Positions 53,885 through 63,583 of a DNA stretch of 64,000 nucleotides are shown here, piece by piece. The first letter of the stretch is position 1; the number at the start of each line of letters is the position of its first letter. Location: contig NZ_BAFQ01000187.1 of assembly GCF_000308375.1 (NCBI RefSeq), forward strand, positions 1-64,000, written 5' to 3'. The translations under genes were made by a program, and so were the position numbers. Source of the stretch: Nocardia aobensis NBRC 100429. Its GTDB lineage: Bacteria > Actinomycetota > Actinomycetes > Mycobacteriales > Mycobacteriaceae. The notes below the pieces were generated by a model. The model made no database searches and was not told the origin of the DNA. It saw nothing but the letters and a program-made list of their open reading frames with translations.

Positions 53885-54847
53885 TCAATCGGTCGCGAGA
53901 GCCGCCGCGCCCACCAGCGTGGCTCCGTCCGTGATCGGAGATTTCAGGACACGAAGTTTACGGATGAAGCCGAGGCCGGCATGTTTCACCACCGCCGCCC
54001 GCAGCGGATCCCACAGCGGGGCGCCGGATTCGGCGAAACCGCCACCGATCACGACACGGTCGATGTCGAGCATCGCGGCGGCAGACGAAATGGCTTGTCC
54101 CAGAGCTGTCCCCGCGCGCGACAGCGCCGCCGCGGCGACGGCGTCACCCGCTCCGGCGGAGCGCGCCAGTTCCATCCCGGTCGTTCCCGTCCAGCCCTGT
54201 GCGCGTGCCCACCGGACCGAGGACATGCCACTCGCGACGGCCTCCACACATCCGACACCGCCGCAGGCACACGGCACATCCCAGCCCGGTACCACGACAT
54301 GGCCGACGTGCCCGGCATTTCCGGTGCGGCCCACGAGAACTCGGCCGTCGCTGACGATCCCGCCGCCGATTCCGGAGGAGACCGTCATCGCCAATCCGGA
54401 ACGGACACCGCGTAAACCACCGACGCGATACTCCGCCAATGCCAAGGCCGCGCCATCGATCGCGAATCGAATATCGGCCTCGGGGAACAATTCTCGCACC
54501 GCGGCGACGATCGGGAAGCCGTCACGCCACTCGGGAATGTTCAAGGGCGCGGTGCTACCGGCACCGACATCCACCGGGCCGGCGGCGGCGATCCCGATCG
54601 AGGTCACCTCGAATTCGCCGGTGCCACAGGTGTCGTCGGCCGATGCGGCAGCTACCACCTGCCGCAGCAGCTCGCGGCAGGCATCCCAGGCTCCCCGGGA
54701 AGGCACGTCGACCCGGCGCATGTGCCGCAACAGGGACAGCGAACGGGGTCGCAATGCGGGGTCGTCGTACGGAACTGCCTCGATCGGCGCCGTCGCGACG
54801 GCCGCGGCGAGTTTCGTCGCGCCGATATCCACAGCCAGCACGCCCAT
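53885..54847 (-). CDS. ROK-family protein (sugar kinase type)
   Basis: A 320-residue protein. The ATP motif is VLAVDIGATKLAAAVAT, and the ROK zinc/sugar motif reads GNAGHVGHVVVPG ... CACGGVGCVEAVASG with three cysteines. There is no N-terminal HTH, so it resembles a glucokinase/N-acetylmannosamine kinase rather than a ROK repressor. In mycobacteria the same place is taken by Rv0485, a ROK protein with a longer N-terminus. Sugar specificity unknown. GAGGAGG stands upstream of the ATG. Confidence 0.88.
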   Translation of the reverse strand: MGVLAVDIGATKLAAAVATAPIEAVPYDDPALRPRSLSLLRHMRRVDVPSRGAWDACRELLRQVVAAASADDTCGTGEFEVTSIGIAAAGPVDVGAGSTAPLNIPEWRDGFPIVAAVRELFPEADIRFAIDGAALALAEYRVGGLRGVRSGLAMTVSSGIGGGIVSDGRVLVGRTGNAGHVGHVVVPGWDVPCACGGVGCVEAVASGMSSVRWARAQGWTGTTGMELARSAGAGDAVAAAALSRAGTALGQAISSAAAMLDIDRVVIGGGFAESGAPLWDPLRAAVVKHAGLGFIRKLRVLKSPITDGATLVGAAALATD

Positions 54848-54926
54848 CTCGCCACCGCCTCCTCAGCGCATCACCCGATCGGATGCACGGTACCCGGCGC
54901 CGGACATCGGGCGGGGCGGACGGTCC

Positions 54927-55430
54927 TCAGGACTCCTCGGTGTCGACCAGATGCTCGAACGCCCGCAGGTTCTTCAGCGATTCGCCACGCGAGACACGCC
55001 ATTTCCATTCGCGCCGAATGGATTCCGCGAAGCCGAGCTCCAGCAGCACGTTGAAGTCGCCGTCGACCGCCTCCAGGATCTGACCGAAGACGCGGTCCAG
55101 TTCGTCCGGGGTCACGGCATGGGTCGCGATACGGCCGACCAGATAGATGTCGCCGACCCGGTCCAGGGTGTAGGCGACACCGTAGAGGCGGCGGTTGCGG
55201 CGCAGCAGGTACTTGTAGACGCCCTCGAAGTTCTCGTCGGGCTTGCGGCAGACGAAGCATTCGACGCGCACGCCGTGCTTGCCGACCGTCAGCATGACCG
55301 TCGTCTTCAGCTTGCGCTCACCGGGCAGCACCACGACGAAGGTGTCCCGGCCCTCGCGGGTGTAGTCGATCTCGCGCTCACGCACGGTGTCGTCGATCAG
55401 CTGCGCGGTCTGCGCGATGGTGTCACTCAC
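54927..55430 (-). CDS. YbjN-domain protein (Rv0487-like)
   Basis: A 167-residue protein with the YbjN/type III chaperone-like fold: [40 protein letters not shown] and [20 protein letters not shown]. The family is linked to protein stability and stress, without an established mechanism. The GTG at 55430 overlaps the mshA stop, so it is translationally coupled to mshA, as in mycobacteria. No exported signal. Confidence 0.9.
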   Translation of the reverse strand: MSDTIAQTAQLIDDTVREREIDYTREGRDTFVVVLPGERKLKTTVMLTVGKHGVRVECFVCRKPDENFEGVYKYLLRRNRRLYGVAYTLDRVGDIYLVGRIATHAVTPDELDRVFGQILEAVDGDFNVLLELGFAESIRREWKWRVSRGESLKNLRAFEHLVDTEES

Positions 55431-56779
55431 CGGCGTACCACTCCCATCCGGCGCCGCCACAGCGCCCGCGACCTGGCTTGACTGCCCTCTGTCAGCAACG
55501 TACCCGGCATTCGCGAACGCACACCCCGATGTCCGGCCAACGCCTCGCCGTAGCAGTCGAGCAAACCGTCGGCCGTGTGTTCCCAGGAGAAGCCGGCCGC
55601 ATGATCCACCGCGGCCGCGCCCATCCGCCGCAGCCGTTCCGGATCGTCGAGCAGGCCGCGCAGGGCCGCCGCCCACTCGTCGGCCCGGTGGCCCGACACC
55701 AACATGCCCGAAACACCGTCTCGCACAGCCGTACTCAACCCGCCGACGTCGGCGGCCAGCACCGGCGTGCCACTGGCCTGCGCCTCGATGGCGACCAGGC
55801 CGAACGACTCGTTGTAACTCGGCACCGCGACCATATCCGCGGCCCGGTACACCTGCACCAGACGATGGGGCGGCTGCGGCGGCAGGAACGTCACCCGATC
55901 CGAGATGCCGAGCGTGGCGGCCAACTCGATCAACGCGTCCGGACGATCCAGACCCGTCCCCGAGGGCCCGCCCACGATGAGCACGCGTAGCTTGCGCTCG
56001 GGTTCGGCGCGCAGCACCTCGGCCGCCGCGAACACGAGCACATCGGGAGCCTTGAGCGGCTGGATCCGGCCGACGAAGGCCACCACCTGCTCGTCCGGCT
56101 CGATACCGAATTCGGCGCGCGCGGCCGCCCGGTCTCCGGGTCGATAGCGGGACAGATCCGCACCCGGCGGCACCACGTCGATGCGCCCGGATTCGGCGCC
56201 GTACAGCTCGACGAGCTGGCGGGCCTCCTCCGCGGTATTGGCGACCAGCCGATCCGATTCGGCGATGATCTGCTTCTCACCCACCACCCGCGACAGCGGT
56301 TCCGGTGAATCCCCCTCGGCCAGGAATGCGTTCTTCACCGCGGCCAGCGTGTGCGCGGTATGCACCAGCGGCACCCGCCACCGATCCCGGGCCAGCCAGC
56401 CCACCTGCCCCGACAGCCAGTAGTGCGAATGAATCAGGTCGTAGTAGCCGGGCAGCTGCCGGGCCTCCTGACGCAACACCTCCGCCGCGAACGGACACAG
56501 CTGAGTCGGCAGATCGTGCTTGTCCAGCCCCTCGAACGGTCCCGCCACCACATGCCGCACCAGCACCCCCGGCGCGGCCTCGACCACCGGCTCGTCGTTG
56601 GAGGACGTCGCCCGCGTGAAGATCTCCACCTCCACGCCGCGGCGAGCCAGCTGGAGCGCCGACTGCAGCACGTAGACGTTCATCCCGCCCGCATCGCCGG
56701 TACCCGGCTGCGCGAGTGGAGAGGTGTGCACCGACAACACCGCGATCCGATGCGGACGTTGATCCGGGCGATAACTCAC
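55427..56779 (-). CDS. mshA: D-inositol-3-phosphate glycosyltransferase MshA
   Basis: A 450-residue GT-B glycosyltransferase for the first step of mycothiol synthesis: transfer of GlcNAc from UDP-GlcNAc to 1-L-myo-inositol-1-phosphate. The acceptor loop is [20 protein letters not shown]; donor-binding elements are [20 protein letters not shown] and [20 protein letters not shown] (EX7E). Length and sequence match MshA (Rv0486). Mycothiol is the main thiol buffer of these bacteria, which ties this gene functionally to the rex and glutaredoxin-like genes in the window. Confidence 0.96.
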   Translation of the reverse strand: MSYRPDQRPHRIAVLSVHTSPLAQPGTGDAGGMNVYVLQSALQLARRGVEVEIFTRATSSNDEPVVEAAPGVLVRHVVAGPFEGLDKHDLPTQLCPFAAEVLRQEARQLPGYYDLIHSHYWLSGQVGWLARDRWRVPLVHTAHTLAAVKNAFLAEGDSPEPLSRVVGEKQIIAESDRLVANTAEEARQLVELYGAESGRIDVVPPGADLSRYRPGDRAAARAEFGIEPDEQVVAFVGRIQPLKAPDVLVFAAAEVLRAEPERKLRVLIVGGPSGTGLDRPDALIELAATLGISDRVTFLPPQPPHRLVQVYRAADMVAVPSYNESFGLVAIEAQASGTPVLAADVGGLSTAVRDGVSGMLVSGHRADEWAAALRGLLDDPERLRRMGAAAVDHAAGFSWEHTADGLLDCYGEALAGHRGVRSRMPGTLLTEGSQARSRALWRRRMGVVRR

Positions 56780-56877
56780 ACACTCCAGTGTGCACGCCTC
56801 GACGCGTCAACCGTTACGCGCGCGAGGCTCGAGTGAGCGTAGTCACACCCACCGCTGGGAGGTGGGTGTGCGCGGGA

Positions 56878-57702
56878 TCACCGCAGCGACGCAACGAATT
56901 CGGTCAGTTCATCGGCGAAGCGCTGGGGGTCCTCGACGAACAGGCCGTGCTGGGCGTCGTCCCAGAACGAGGTGCGCGACTCGGGGGCCTGTTCGGCGAT
57001 GTAGCGGCCGTTCTCGACGGGGACCACCGGGTCGGCGGTGCCGTGCATGACGAAGACCGGAACGTCCAGGTCGCGCAGGGTCTCGGTGTTGTCGACGGTG
57101 CGGTAGAACAGCGCCTTGCGAACCCGCGGCGGGGTCGCGAGGCTGCCGCCGAACAGGCGCTGGGCGTCCTCGCCCTTGTCCCGGCCCGGCCCGGTGTTGG
57201 CGTTGCCGAAGGCGGCGAATCCACGCATCGCCCGGCCGGCGCTCTCCTCGAACACGTCGGGAACGGCCTTCTGCATCGCCGGCCCGGGCTGGGCACCCTC
57301 GACGCCCCGGCCGATACCGGCCTGCGATCCGCAGTACACCACCCCGGCCAGAGCGCCGGTGCCGTACGCGGTCAGATAATCGCTGAGCACGATGCCGCCG
57401 TAGGACCAGCCCAGCAGCACCGCACCGGCCGTGATGTCTTCGGCGGCCAGCACCGCGGCGACGTCGGCCGCCCAGTTCTTCGGATCGTCGTAGCCGGCCT
57501 CGGGCGCACCGGAGTAGCCGTGTCCGCGCAGATCGACGGCGATCACCCGGAACGTCTCGGCCAGAATCTCCGCCGCACGACCCCAGCACCGCAACGTGCC
57601 GGCCCACCCGTGCAGCAACACCAGCGGACGTCCCTGTTCGGGTCCGGAGACCTGATACACGATATTGGTTCCGTCCGCGCTGACCACTTCCCGAATCGCC
57701 AT
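56878..57702 (-). CDS. Alpha/beta-hydrolase, possibly esterase or haloperoxidase-like
   Basis: A 274-residue cytosolic hydrolase. Key parts: oxyanion LVLLHGWAGTLRCWG, nucleophile elbow LLGWSYGGIVLSDYL (serine in GWSYGG), acid in VMHGTADPVVPVENG, and histidine in WDDAQHGLFVEDP. Overall like small alpha/beta-hydrolases annotated as non-haem chloroperoxidases/esterases. ATG at 57702 chosen (MAIREVVSADGTNIVYQVSG); an extension to 57768 is possible. It is divergent from the SDR gene with 58 bp between starts. Confidence 0.88.
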   Translation of the reverse strand: MAIREVVSADGTNIVYQVSGPEQGRPLVLLHGWAGTLRCWGRAAEILAETFRVIAVDLRGHGYSGAPEAGYDDPKNWAADVAAVLAAEDITAGAVLLGWSYGGIVLSDYLTAYGTGALAGVVYCGSQAGIGRGVEGAQPGPAMQKAVPDVFEESAGRAMRGFAAFGNANTGPGRDKGEDAQRLFGGSLATPPRVRKALFYRTVDNTETLRDLDVPVFVMHGTADPVVPVENGRYIAEQAPESRTSFWDDAQHGLFVEDPQRFADELTEFVASLR

Positions 57703-57760
57703 GCTCGCCAGGCTAACGGGCCGGAATTCCGGCAATGCCCGCACGCTAGGCTCGGTTCCC

Positions 57761-58495
57761 ATGAGCACCCGTCATGCCGTCGTCACCGGAGCGAGCTCGG
57801 GAATCGGTGAGGCCACCGCCCGCGAGCTCGCCAAACAGGGCCATCACGTCTACGTGGGGGCGCGCCGGATGGATCGGCTGCAGGCGCTGGCCGACGAAAT
57901 CGGCGGTACCGCAATCGAATTGGATGTCACCGACGAGTCGTCGGTGCGCCTGTTCACCGATGCGGTCGAACGCGCCGACGTGCTGGTCAACAACGCCGGC
58001 GGAGCCAAGGGGCTGGCACCGGTCACCGAGGCCGATCTCGACGACTGGCGGTGGATGTGGGAGACCAACGTGCTGGGCACGCTGCGGGTGACCAAGGCGC
58101 TGCTGCCGAAACTGATCGACTCCGGTGACGGACTGATCGTCACCGTCACCTCGGTCGCCGCCCTGCAGCCCTACGACAACGGCGCCGGCTACACCTCGGC
58201 CAAACACGCGCAGGCCGTCCTGCACCGCACGCTGCGCGGCGAACTGCTGGGCAAGCCGGTGCGGCTCACCGAAATCGCGCCGGGCGCGGTCGAAACCGAA
58301 TTCTCCCTGGTCCGGTTCGGCGGCGACACCGAGCGCGCGGCCAAGGTCTACGAGGGCATCGACCCGCTGTTCGCCACCGACATCGCCGAGATCATCGGCT
58401 TCGTCGCCAGCCGCCCACCGCATGTCAACCTCGACACCATCGTGGTGAAGCCGCGCGACCAAGCCGACGCCGGCCGCTTCGCCCGCCGCAGCTGA
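57761..58495 (+). CDS. Short-chain dehydrogenase/reductase (Rv0484c-like)
   Basis: A 244-residue classical SDR. NAD(P) loop VTGASSGIGEATARELA, NNAG at LVNNAGGAKGLAPV, and the catalytic S/Y/K in VTSVAALQPYDNGAGYTSAK. The aligned substrate region FSLVRFGGDTERAAKVYEGI is typical of the YdfG-type serine/3-hydroxyacid dehydrogenase group. It corresponds to Rv0484c next to mshA. Its stop is 16 bp from that of the L,D-transpeptidase gene on the other strand. Confidence 0.92.
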   Translation: MSTRHAVVTGASSGIGEATARELAKQGHHVYVGARRMDRLQALADEIGGTAIELDVTDESSVRLFTDAVERADVLVNNAGGAKGLAPVTEADLDDWRWMWETNVLGTLRVTKALLPKLIDSGDGLIVTVTSVAALQPYDNGAGYTSAKHAQAVLHRTLRGELLGKPVRLTEIAPGAVETEFSLVRFGGDTERAAKVYEGIDPLFATDIAEIIGFVASRPPHVNLDTIVVKPRDQADAGRFARRS

Positions 58496-58511
58496 GCCGG
58501 GGCGGTGAGCG

Positions 58512-59759
58512 CTAGCTCCCGCCGCGAACCGGTCCCGGCGCCACCGGAGTCGCCGAGACCACCGGTGCGGGCTCGCCCTGGATCGCCGACATGGTCTTCC
58601 AGGTGTCCCAGTCGATGGTCCAGTCGTAGAGGTCGCCGTCGGCGGCGGACAGGGCGATCGATGTGCCGGTGACCTCGACCGGGTCGCCGTACATGGCCGT
58701 CGGGAAGTACTGCTGGGCGTCGCTGGTGCTCAGGTTGATGCAGCCGTTGGTGACGTTGGTATTACCTTGCGCGGACGCCGATTCCGGGTTCGCGTGGATG
58801 AATTCGCCGTTGTTGGAGATGCGTACCGCCCAGCGTTCGCGAACGTTGGTGTAGAACGGCGGATTCGACATCAGGAAGTCTTCGTACTTCTCGGTCACCA
58901 CGTGGATACCCGAACGCGTCACATTGCGCGCCTCGTTGCCCTCGCCGTAACTGCACGCGAAGTCGAACAGCGTGGACCCGTCGCGGATCACCTGCACCCG
59001 GTGGCTGGGTGCGTACCCCTTCACGATCTGGCTGCGGCCGATGGTGAACTGCGAGGACAGATCCGAGTTGCCGTAGGCGCCGCCGCCCAGGTCCAGGCCG
59101 TACAGCTTGGCCGCGAAGGTCACCGCCGTGCCGGGCGCCCAATAGTTGCGCGGACGCCAGTGCGCGCGGGAGCCACCGTTCTCGTCCGGCAGCCAGGCCC
59201 AGCCTCCCTCGGCTGCCGGGGTGGTCGTCACAGTCAGCGCCTTCTCGACCGCTTCCTTGTTCTCGACGTGCTTCTTGAACTGCAGGATGATCGGCGCGGC
59301 GATGCCGACCTCCTGACCGTCGCCGATGTTGATGGTGGCCGACACGGTCTGCTTGGGGGCGAGGGTGGTGAATTTCGACTCGATCGACACGGGCTTGTTG
59401 TCGGTGCCGACCGCCGTGCCCGACCAGGTGTAGGTGACGCCGTAACCGAGCGGCTCGGTGACCGTGAAACTGCTCTTGTCGGGCGACAGGGTGCCGGTGA
59501 CCTGCTTACCGTCCGGATTGGTCAGCGCGACCCGGTCGATGCGGCCGCTGGCGACCGTCACCGAGACGGGTGCGACCGGGTTCACGTCGGCGGCACCGCC
59601 GCCGGGCTCGAATGTCAGCTTCGCGACCGGGCCGGACTCCTTCGGCGCGGACGAACCGCCCCCGCCACTGCCCGAACATCCGGCCACCAGCGCGGCCACA
59701 GCCAGCTGGCCGGCCCCGGCCAGTACGGCCCGGCGGCCGGCAATTCCTCGAATGTTCAC
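58512..59759 (-). CDS. L,D-transpeptidase lipoprotein (LprQ-like)
   Basis: A 415-residue exported cell-wall enzyme. The signal peptide has an N-terminal twin-arginine-like start ([20 protein letters not shown]) and the lipobox VAGC, with C28 as the lipid anchor. Two Ig-like domains (about 45-260) precede the YkuD catalytic domain, with HANPE... and the nucleophile in [18 protein letters not shown]. It makes 3-3 cross-links in peptidoglycan. It corresponds to Rv0483 (LprQ). Start GTG at 59759. In the same neighbourhood murB supplies the peptidoglycan precursor. Confidence 0.93.
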   Translation of the reverse strand: MNIRGIAGRRAVLAGAGQLAVAALVAGCSGSGGGGSSAPKESGPVAKLTFEPGGGAADVNPVAPVSVTVASGRIDRVALTNPDGKQVTGTLSPDKSSFTVTEPLGYGVTYTWSGTAVGTDNKPVSIESKFTTLAPKQTVSATINIGDGQEVGIAAPIILQFKKHVENKEAVEKALTVTTTPAAEGGWAWLPDENGGSRAHWRPRNYWAPGTAVTFAAKLYGLDLGGGAYGNSDLSSQFTIGRSQIVKGYAPSHRVQVIRDGSTLFDFACSYGEGNEARNVTRSGIHVVTEKYEDFLMSNPPFYTNVRERWAVRISNNGEFIHANPESASAQGNTNVTNGCINLSTSDAQQYFPTAMYGDPVEVTGTSIALSAADGDLYDWTIDWDTWKTMSAIQGEPAPVVSATPVAPGPVRGGS

Positions 59760-59822
59760 TTCCGCGAATTTACCGCGCCCCTCCGACAGCCCGGCCCGTT
59801 CGCGACGTGGCGCCCGCCACCC

Positions 59823-60929
59823 CTAGAGCTCGAGCCCGACGGTCACCGGTTCGGGTTCCAGCCTGATTCCGAAGCGCTGTTCGACGCCCGCCCGCACGGT
59901 GCGTGCCAGGTCCACCAGGTCCGCCGCGCGGGCAGAACCCCTGTTGGTCAGGGCGAGCGTATGTTTCGTCGACAACCGGACGGGAGCCTCCGGACCTGGG
60001 AAACCCTTACCGAAACCCGCCCGTTCGATCAGCCAGCCCGCGGAGAATTTCACCCCGCCCTCGGCGGCATAGGTCGGAATAGTGATATCTCCCACATGTG
60101 CCCGGATCGCGTCGAGGACGGCCGGCGCCCGATCCTGCGCCACGACGGGGTTGGTGAAGAACGAACCGGCACTCCAGGTGTCGTGGTCGGCCGGATCGAG
60201 CACCATGCCCTTACCGGCCCGCAGTGCGAGCACCGCCTCGCGCACGGCCGCGGCGGGACGGGACTCGCCGTCGGTGGCGTCGAAGGCGCGGGCCAGTTCG
60301 CCGTATCGCAGCGGCGCGCTGGCACCGTCCGGATTCACCGCGAACTCCACCGCCAGCACCACCGCTCGATCGGAATGCTTGAGCACGGAGGTGCGGTAAC
60401 CGAAGCCGAGTTCCTGCGGTGCGGCCCAGCGGATTTCGCCGCTCACGCGATCCAGCAGCCGAATCCGGCGCAGCACCTGGGCCACCTCGACGCCGTAGGC
60501 GCCGACGTTCTGCACCGGCGTCGCACCGGCAGAACCCGGAATTCCGGACAGGCACTCGAGTCCGCCGAATCCGGCCGCCACCGTCGCGGCGACCACACCG
60601 TCCCAGTCCGCGCCCGCCTCGGCCGTCACGCTGCCGGATCCGAGTTCGACCGCATCGGTGGCGATGCGAACGACCACGCCGGCGAACCCGCTGTCGGCGA
60701 TCAGCAGATTGGAACCACCGGCGACCAGCAACACCGGAACGCCCGCGGTGTCGAGGGTGCGCACCGTCTCGACGAGTGCCTCCGTGGTGCGACATTCGGC
60801 GACCGTCGCGGGTCCGCCGACCCGCAGCGTGGTCAGCTGGGCCAGCGGCACCGATTCGCGCACCCGCGCGCCGGTCGCGCTCAGCAACTCACGCACGTTG
60901 TCGAATGCCACCACTCGAGATGTCTGCAC
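59823..60929 (-). CDS. murB: UDP-N-acetylenolpyruvoylglucosamine reductase
   Basis: A 368-residue FAD enzyme reducing UDP-GlcNAc-enolpyruvate to UDP-MurNAc. FAD segments: [20 protein letters not shown] and [40 protein letters not shown] contains the catalytic-type loop; [11 protein letters not shown] carries the proton donor serine. The GTG at 60929 is chosen because a -10 (TACCGT) ends 8 nt before it; the longer frame to 60965 would overlap the divergent gene. Corresponds to Rv0482. Confidence 0.94.
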   Translation of the reverse strand: MQTSRVVAFDNVRELLSATGARVRESVPLAQLTTLRVGGPATVAECRTTEALVETVRTLDTAGVPVLLVAGGSNLLIADSGFAGVVVRIATDAVELGSGSVTAEAGADWDGVVAATVAAGFGGLECLSGIPGSAGATPVQNVGAYGVEVAQVLRRIRLLDRVSGEIRWAAPQELGFGYRTSVLKHSDRAVVLAVEFAVNPDGASAPLRYGELARAFDATDGESRPAAAVREAVLALRAGKGMVLDPADHDTWSAGSFFTNPVVAQDRAPAVLDAIRAHVGDITIPTYAAEGGVKFSAGWLIERAGFGKGFPGPEAPVRLSTKHTLALTNRGSARAADLVDLARTVRAGVEQRFGIRLEPEPVTVGLEL

Positions 60930-60937
60930 ATCGAAAG

Positions 60938-60947
60938 ACGGTAGCGT
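60938..60947. promoter_or_regulatory. Overlapping divergent -10 elements for murB and DUF2505
   Basis: Minus strand: TACCGT at 60938-60943, 8 nt before the murB GTG at 60929. Plus strand: TAGCGT at 60942-60947, 8 nt before the ATG at 60956. The two hexamers share two base pairs, so the starts are only 26 bp apart and both mRNAs are probably leaderless. Confidence 0.6.
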
Positions 60948-60955
60948 GTCACACC

Positions 60956-61441
60956 ATGGCGACACCCCTGGCGTACACGGCTCACTACGCGCACCCCGCC
61001 GCGGCGGTGCGTGCTGCGCTCGCCGACGAGCAGTACTGGAAGGACCGCATCGCGGAGGTCGGCGGGCCCGGTGCGCGGCTGGACTCCTTCTCGGCCGACG
61101 GTGATCGGCTCCGCGTGGAGATGGTGCAGACCATCCCCGCCTCCGAACTGCCCCCCGCCATCACCTCGGTGCGCCCGGGCGATCTGATCATCCCGCGTAC
61201 CGAGAACTACGAGGGCCTGTCCGGCGTTTTCGAAGCCCACGTCGAGGGTGCGCCCGCGAAGGTGCGCGGCACGGTCACCCTGACCGGTTCCGCCACCGCC
61301 TCCCAGGCCGTCGTCGACGGCTCGGTCGAGGTGACGATCCCGTTGTTCGGCAAGAAGATCGAGGCCGTGGTGGCCGAGAAACTGCTGGAACTGCTGGCCT
61401 CGGAGACCGACTTCACCAACACCTGGATCACCAACCACTGA
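60956..61441 (+). CDS. DUF2505 protein, copy 1
   Basis: A 161-residue protein with the SRPBCC-like DUF2505 pattern: [31 protein letters not shown] and the C-terminal amphipathic helix [14 protein letters not shown] after [20 protein letters not shown]. The family (Rv0481c in mycobacteria) is predicted to bind a hydrophobic ligand; no function is established. It is divergent from murB with overlapping promoters. A paralogue follows directly. Confidence 0.9.
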   Translation: MATPLAYTAHYAHPAAAVRAALADEQYWKDRIAEVGGPGARLDSFSADGDRLRVEMVQTIPASELPPAITSVRPGDLIIPRTENYEGLSGVFEAHVEGAPAKVRGTVTLTGSATASQAVVDGSVEVTIPLFGKKIEAVVAEKLLELLASETDFTNTWITNH

Positions 61442-61478
61442 TCCGGGCCCGCGCCGGGGACCAGTACCCTGGTCCCCC

Positions 61479-61994
61479 ATGGCCCGCCGACTGGACTATT
61501 CCGCTCGCTATCCGCTGCACACCACCGAAGAGGTGTACGCGGCGCTGTCCAACCGTGCCTACTGGGATGCGCGGATGGAGGAGATGCGCAAGCACTCGCC
61601 GAACGAGGTGGTCCACCTGCAGGCCGACGGAGACGGTATCGAACTCGAACTCCGGCACATCCTGCCGCGCGACATGCTGCCCGAAATCGCGCAGACCGTG
61701 ATGCGCAAGGATCTCGTGATCACTCGCAAGGAGAGCTACGGACCGTTCGGCCCCGAGGTCGAGGGCGAGTTCAGCGCCTCGGTTCCGGCCGGTCCGGGCA
61801 CGCTGACCGGCACCGTGCGATTGTTTCCCACCGAGACCGGCTGCACCCTGCGCACCTCACCTGTGGCGAAGGTCTTCATTCCGATGCTGGGCCCCAAACT
61901 CGAGCAGATGATGCTGGTCAACCTGGTGGACCTGTTCCGCGCCGAAGCCGAATTCACCCAGCAGTGGCTGGAAGAGCAGCGCCCGACGGTCTGA
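61479..61994 (+). CDS. DUF2505 protein, copy 2
   Basis: A 171-residue paralogue of the preceding gene, with the same order: LDYSARYPLHTTEEVYAALS, YWDARMEEMRKHSPNEVV and the ending IPMLGPKLEQMMLVNLVDLF then AEFTQQWLEEQRP. Identity between the copies is low (roughly a quarter by eye), so the duplication is old. Spacing of 37 bp and the same strand suggest an operon. The two proteins may form a heterodimer or bind different ligands; this is inference. Confidence 0.88.
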   Translation: MARRLDYSARYPLHTTEEVYAALSNRAYWDARMEEMRKHSPNEVVHLQADGDGIELELRHILPRDMLPEIAQTVMRKDLVITRKESYGPFGPEVEGEFSASVPAGPGTLTGTVRLFPTETGCTLRTSPVAKVFIPMLGPKLEQMMLVNLVDLFRAEAEFTQQWLEEQRPTV

Positions 61995-62029
61995 ATCTCG
62001 TTGTTCCACCGCACGCCCGCGTCACCGCG

Positions 62030-62815
62030 ATGACATCTCGAGCCCGGACCGCCCCGGTGGGCGCCATCACGCGCGGAACCACCGGAATCAATCGGCTGCG
62101 CCGCAGCGACCGCTGGCTGACCCACGACCCGCTGGTGGTGCGGCGGCTGCGGTCGGCCGCGGACCCGCTGGTGGTCGATCTGGGCTACGGGGCGAGTCCG
62201 GTGACCACGCTGGAGTTGGCGGCCCGGCTACGCCGCGTTCGCGGCGACATGCGTGTGGTCGGTCTGGAGATCGATCCCGCCCGCGTCGTTCCCGATCGCG
62301 ACGGCGTGCGCTTCGCCCGCGGCGGATTCGAACTCGCGGGCCTGCGACCGGTGCTGGTGCGGGCGTTCAACGTGCTGCGGCAATACGACGAGAGCGAGGT
62401 CGCGGGGGCGTGGGCGACCATACTCGGCGGATCGGCGCCCGAGGGACTCCTGCTCGAAGGCACCTGCGACGAACTGGGCCGCCGCTGCGCGTGGATTCTG
62501 CTCGACCGCGAGGGACCGATCTCGCTGACGCTGGCCTGGGATCCGTTCACCGTCGACAAACCCTCCGATATCGCCGAACGCCTGCCGAAGGCGTTGATCC
62601 ACCGCAATATTCGCGGCGAACGCGTGCACACACTGCTGACCGCCGCCGATCGCGCGTGGTCGCATGCCGCGCCGATGGCGGTGTACGGTCCGCGCGTGCG
62701 CTGGCGGGCGGCGGCGCAACTGTTGCGGGAGCAGGGTTTTCCGGTGCGGAACTATCGCCGCCGGATGCGTGACTGTGTGCTCTCGGTGCCGTGGGAGTGC
62801 GTGCGGCCCGGTTGA
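62030..62815 (+). CDS. Class I SAM-dependent methyltransferase-like protein
   Basis: A 261-residue protein. The SAM-binding beginning VVDLGYGASPVTTLELAARL is motif I, with an acidic residue in VGLEIDPARVVPDRDGVRFA as motif II. The rest is less typical, with AFNVLRQYDESEVAGAWATI and a C-terminal half of unknown kind. Target unknown. It follows the DUF2505 pair on the same strand, 35 bp after it. The start is the ATG at 62030; GTG starts upstream are possible. Confidence 0.82.
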   Translation: MTSRARTAPVGAITRGTTGINRLRRSDRWLTHDPLVVRRLRSAADPLVVDLGYGASPVTTLELAARLRRVRGDMRVVGLEIDPARVVPDRDGVRFARGGFELAGLRPVLVRAFNVLRQYDESEVAGAWATILGGSAPEGLLLEGTCDELGRRCAWILLDREGPISLTLAWDPFTVDKPSDIAERLPKALIHRNIRGERVHTLLTAADRAWSHAAPMAVYGPRVRWRAAAQLLREQGFPVRNYRRRMRDCVLSVPWECVRPG

Positions 62816-62844
62816 ATCGGAAGGTCTTCGGACGACGGTGCGCC

Positions 62845-63468
62845 CTATGCCGCGGCGAGGGCCCGGCGCACCCGCGCGGCCGCGTGCGGCGCCAAACCCG
62901 CACTCGCCGAAGCGATTTCGTGCGGAATGCAGCGATGGATGGCGACCGCGTCGGCGACCACCTCGTCCAGCGCACCCTGACCGATCCCGGTCTCGGCGAG
63001 ATCGAGGACGGTCCGCACGGGTGTGGTCACCAGGAACGCACCGGCCGATTCCACATCATCGCGGTGCAGCTCGCGGCGCAGGACCACCAGCCGGGGCGCC
63101 GCGGGCGGGCGGCCCGCACTTACGGACAGGTGCAGGAAGCGCGGGCGCAGCCGGCCCAGGCCGTGCAGTTCGGCGGCACTGTGGTGGGAGACGGCGGCGG
63201 CGCCGTCGAACCAGGCCGCCCACATGGCGTATTCGTCGAGTGGACCGTCCGGCCAATCGGCCATCCGCAGGATGCCGAGGCCGACGCGGATCACCGAACC
63301 GTCGGAGAGGGCGCCGCGGATCCGGTGCTCGCATCCGGCCCGCAACACGATGCGCGTGGTGAAGTATCCGGCGTGCCGGTCGGCGAGCTGGCGCAGCACC
63401 CACCACCCTTGCTCGGAATCCCCCGGTCGGCGCGCAGCCGCGGCATCCTCTGCATCGTGCGCGGACAT
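62845..63468 (-). CDS. AbiEi-like antitoxin-family protein
   Basis: A 207-residue protein. The N-terminus has a winged-helix-like pattern (WWVLRQLADRHAGYFTTRIV then GSVIRVGLGILRMADWPDGP), followed by AVSHHSAAELHGLGRLRPRF and a C-terminal helical region with VRTVLDLAETGIGQGALDEV. This is the layout of type IV TA AbiEi antitoxin-like proteins common in actinobacteria. No AbiEii nucleotidyltransferase gene is beside it, so it appears orphan. It converges with the methyltransferase gene. Confidence 0.75.
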   Translation of the reverse strand: MSAHDAEDAAAARRPGDSEQGWWVLRQLADRHAGYFTTRIVLRAGCEHRIRGALSDGSVIRVGLGILRMADWPDGPLDEYAMWAAWFDGAAAVSHHSAAELHGLGRLRPRFLHLSVSAGRPPAAPRLVVLRRELHRDDVESAGAFLVTTPVRTVLDLAETGIGQGALDEVVADAVAIHRCIPHEIASASAGLAPHAAARVRRALAAA

Positions 63469-63583
63469 GGGACCAGATTACGCCGGACCGATGTGCCTCA
63501 TGTCACAATCGGCATGCCTCTGCATGACAAGCCTCACAGGCTCCACAGAGCGGGCTCAGAAAGCTCGGGAAGAATCGGTTGCC

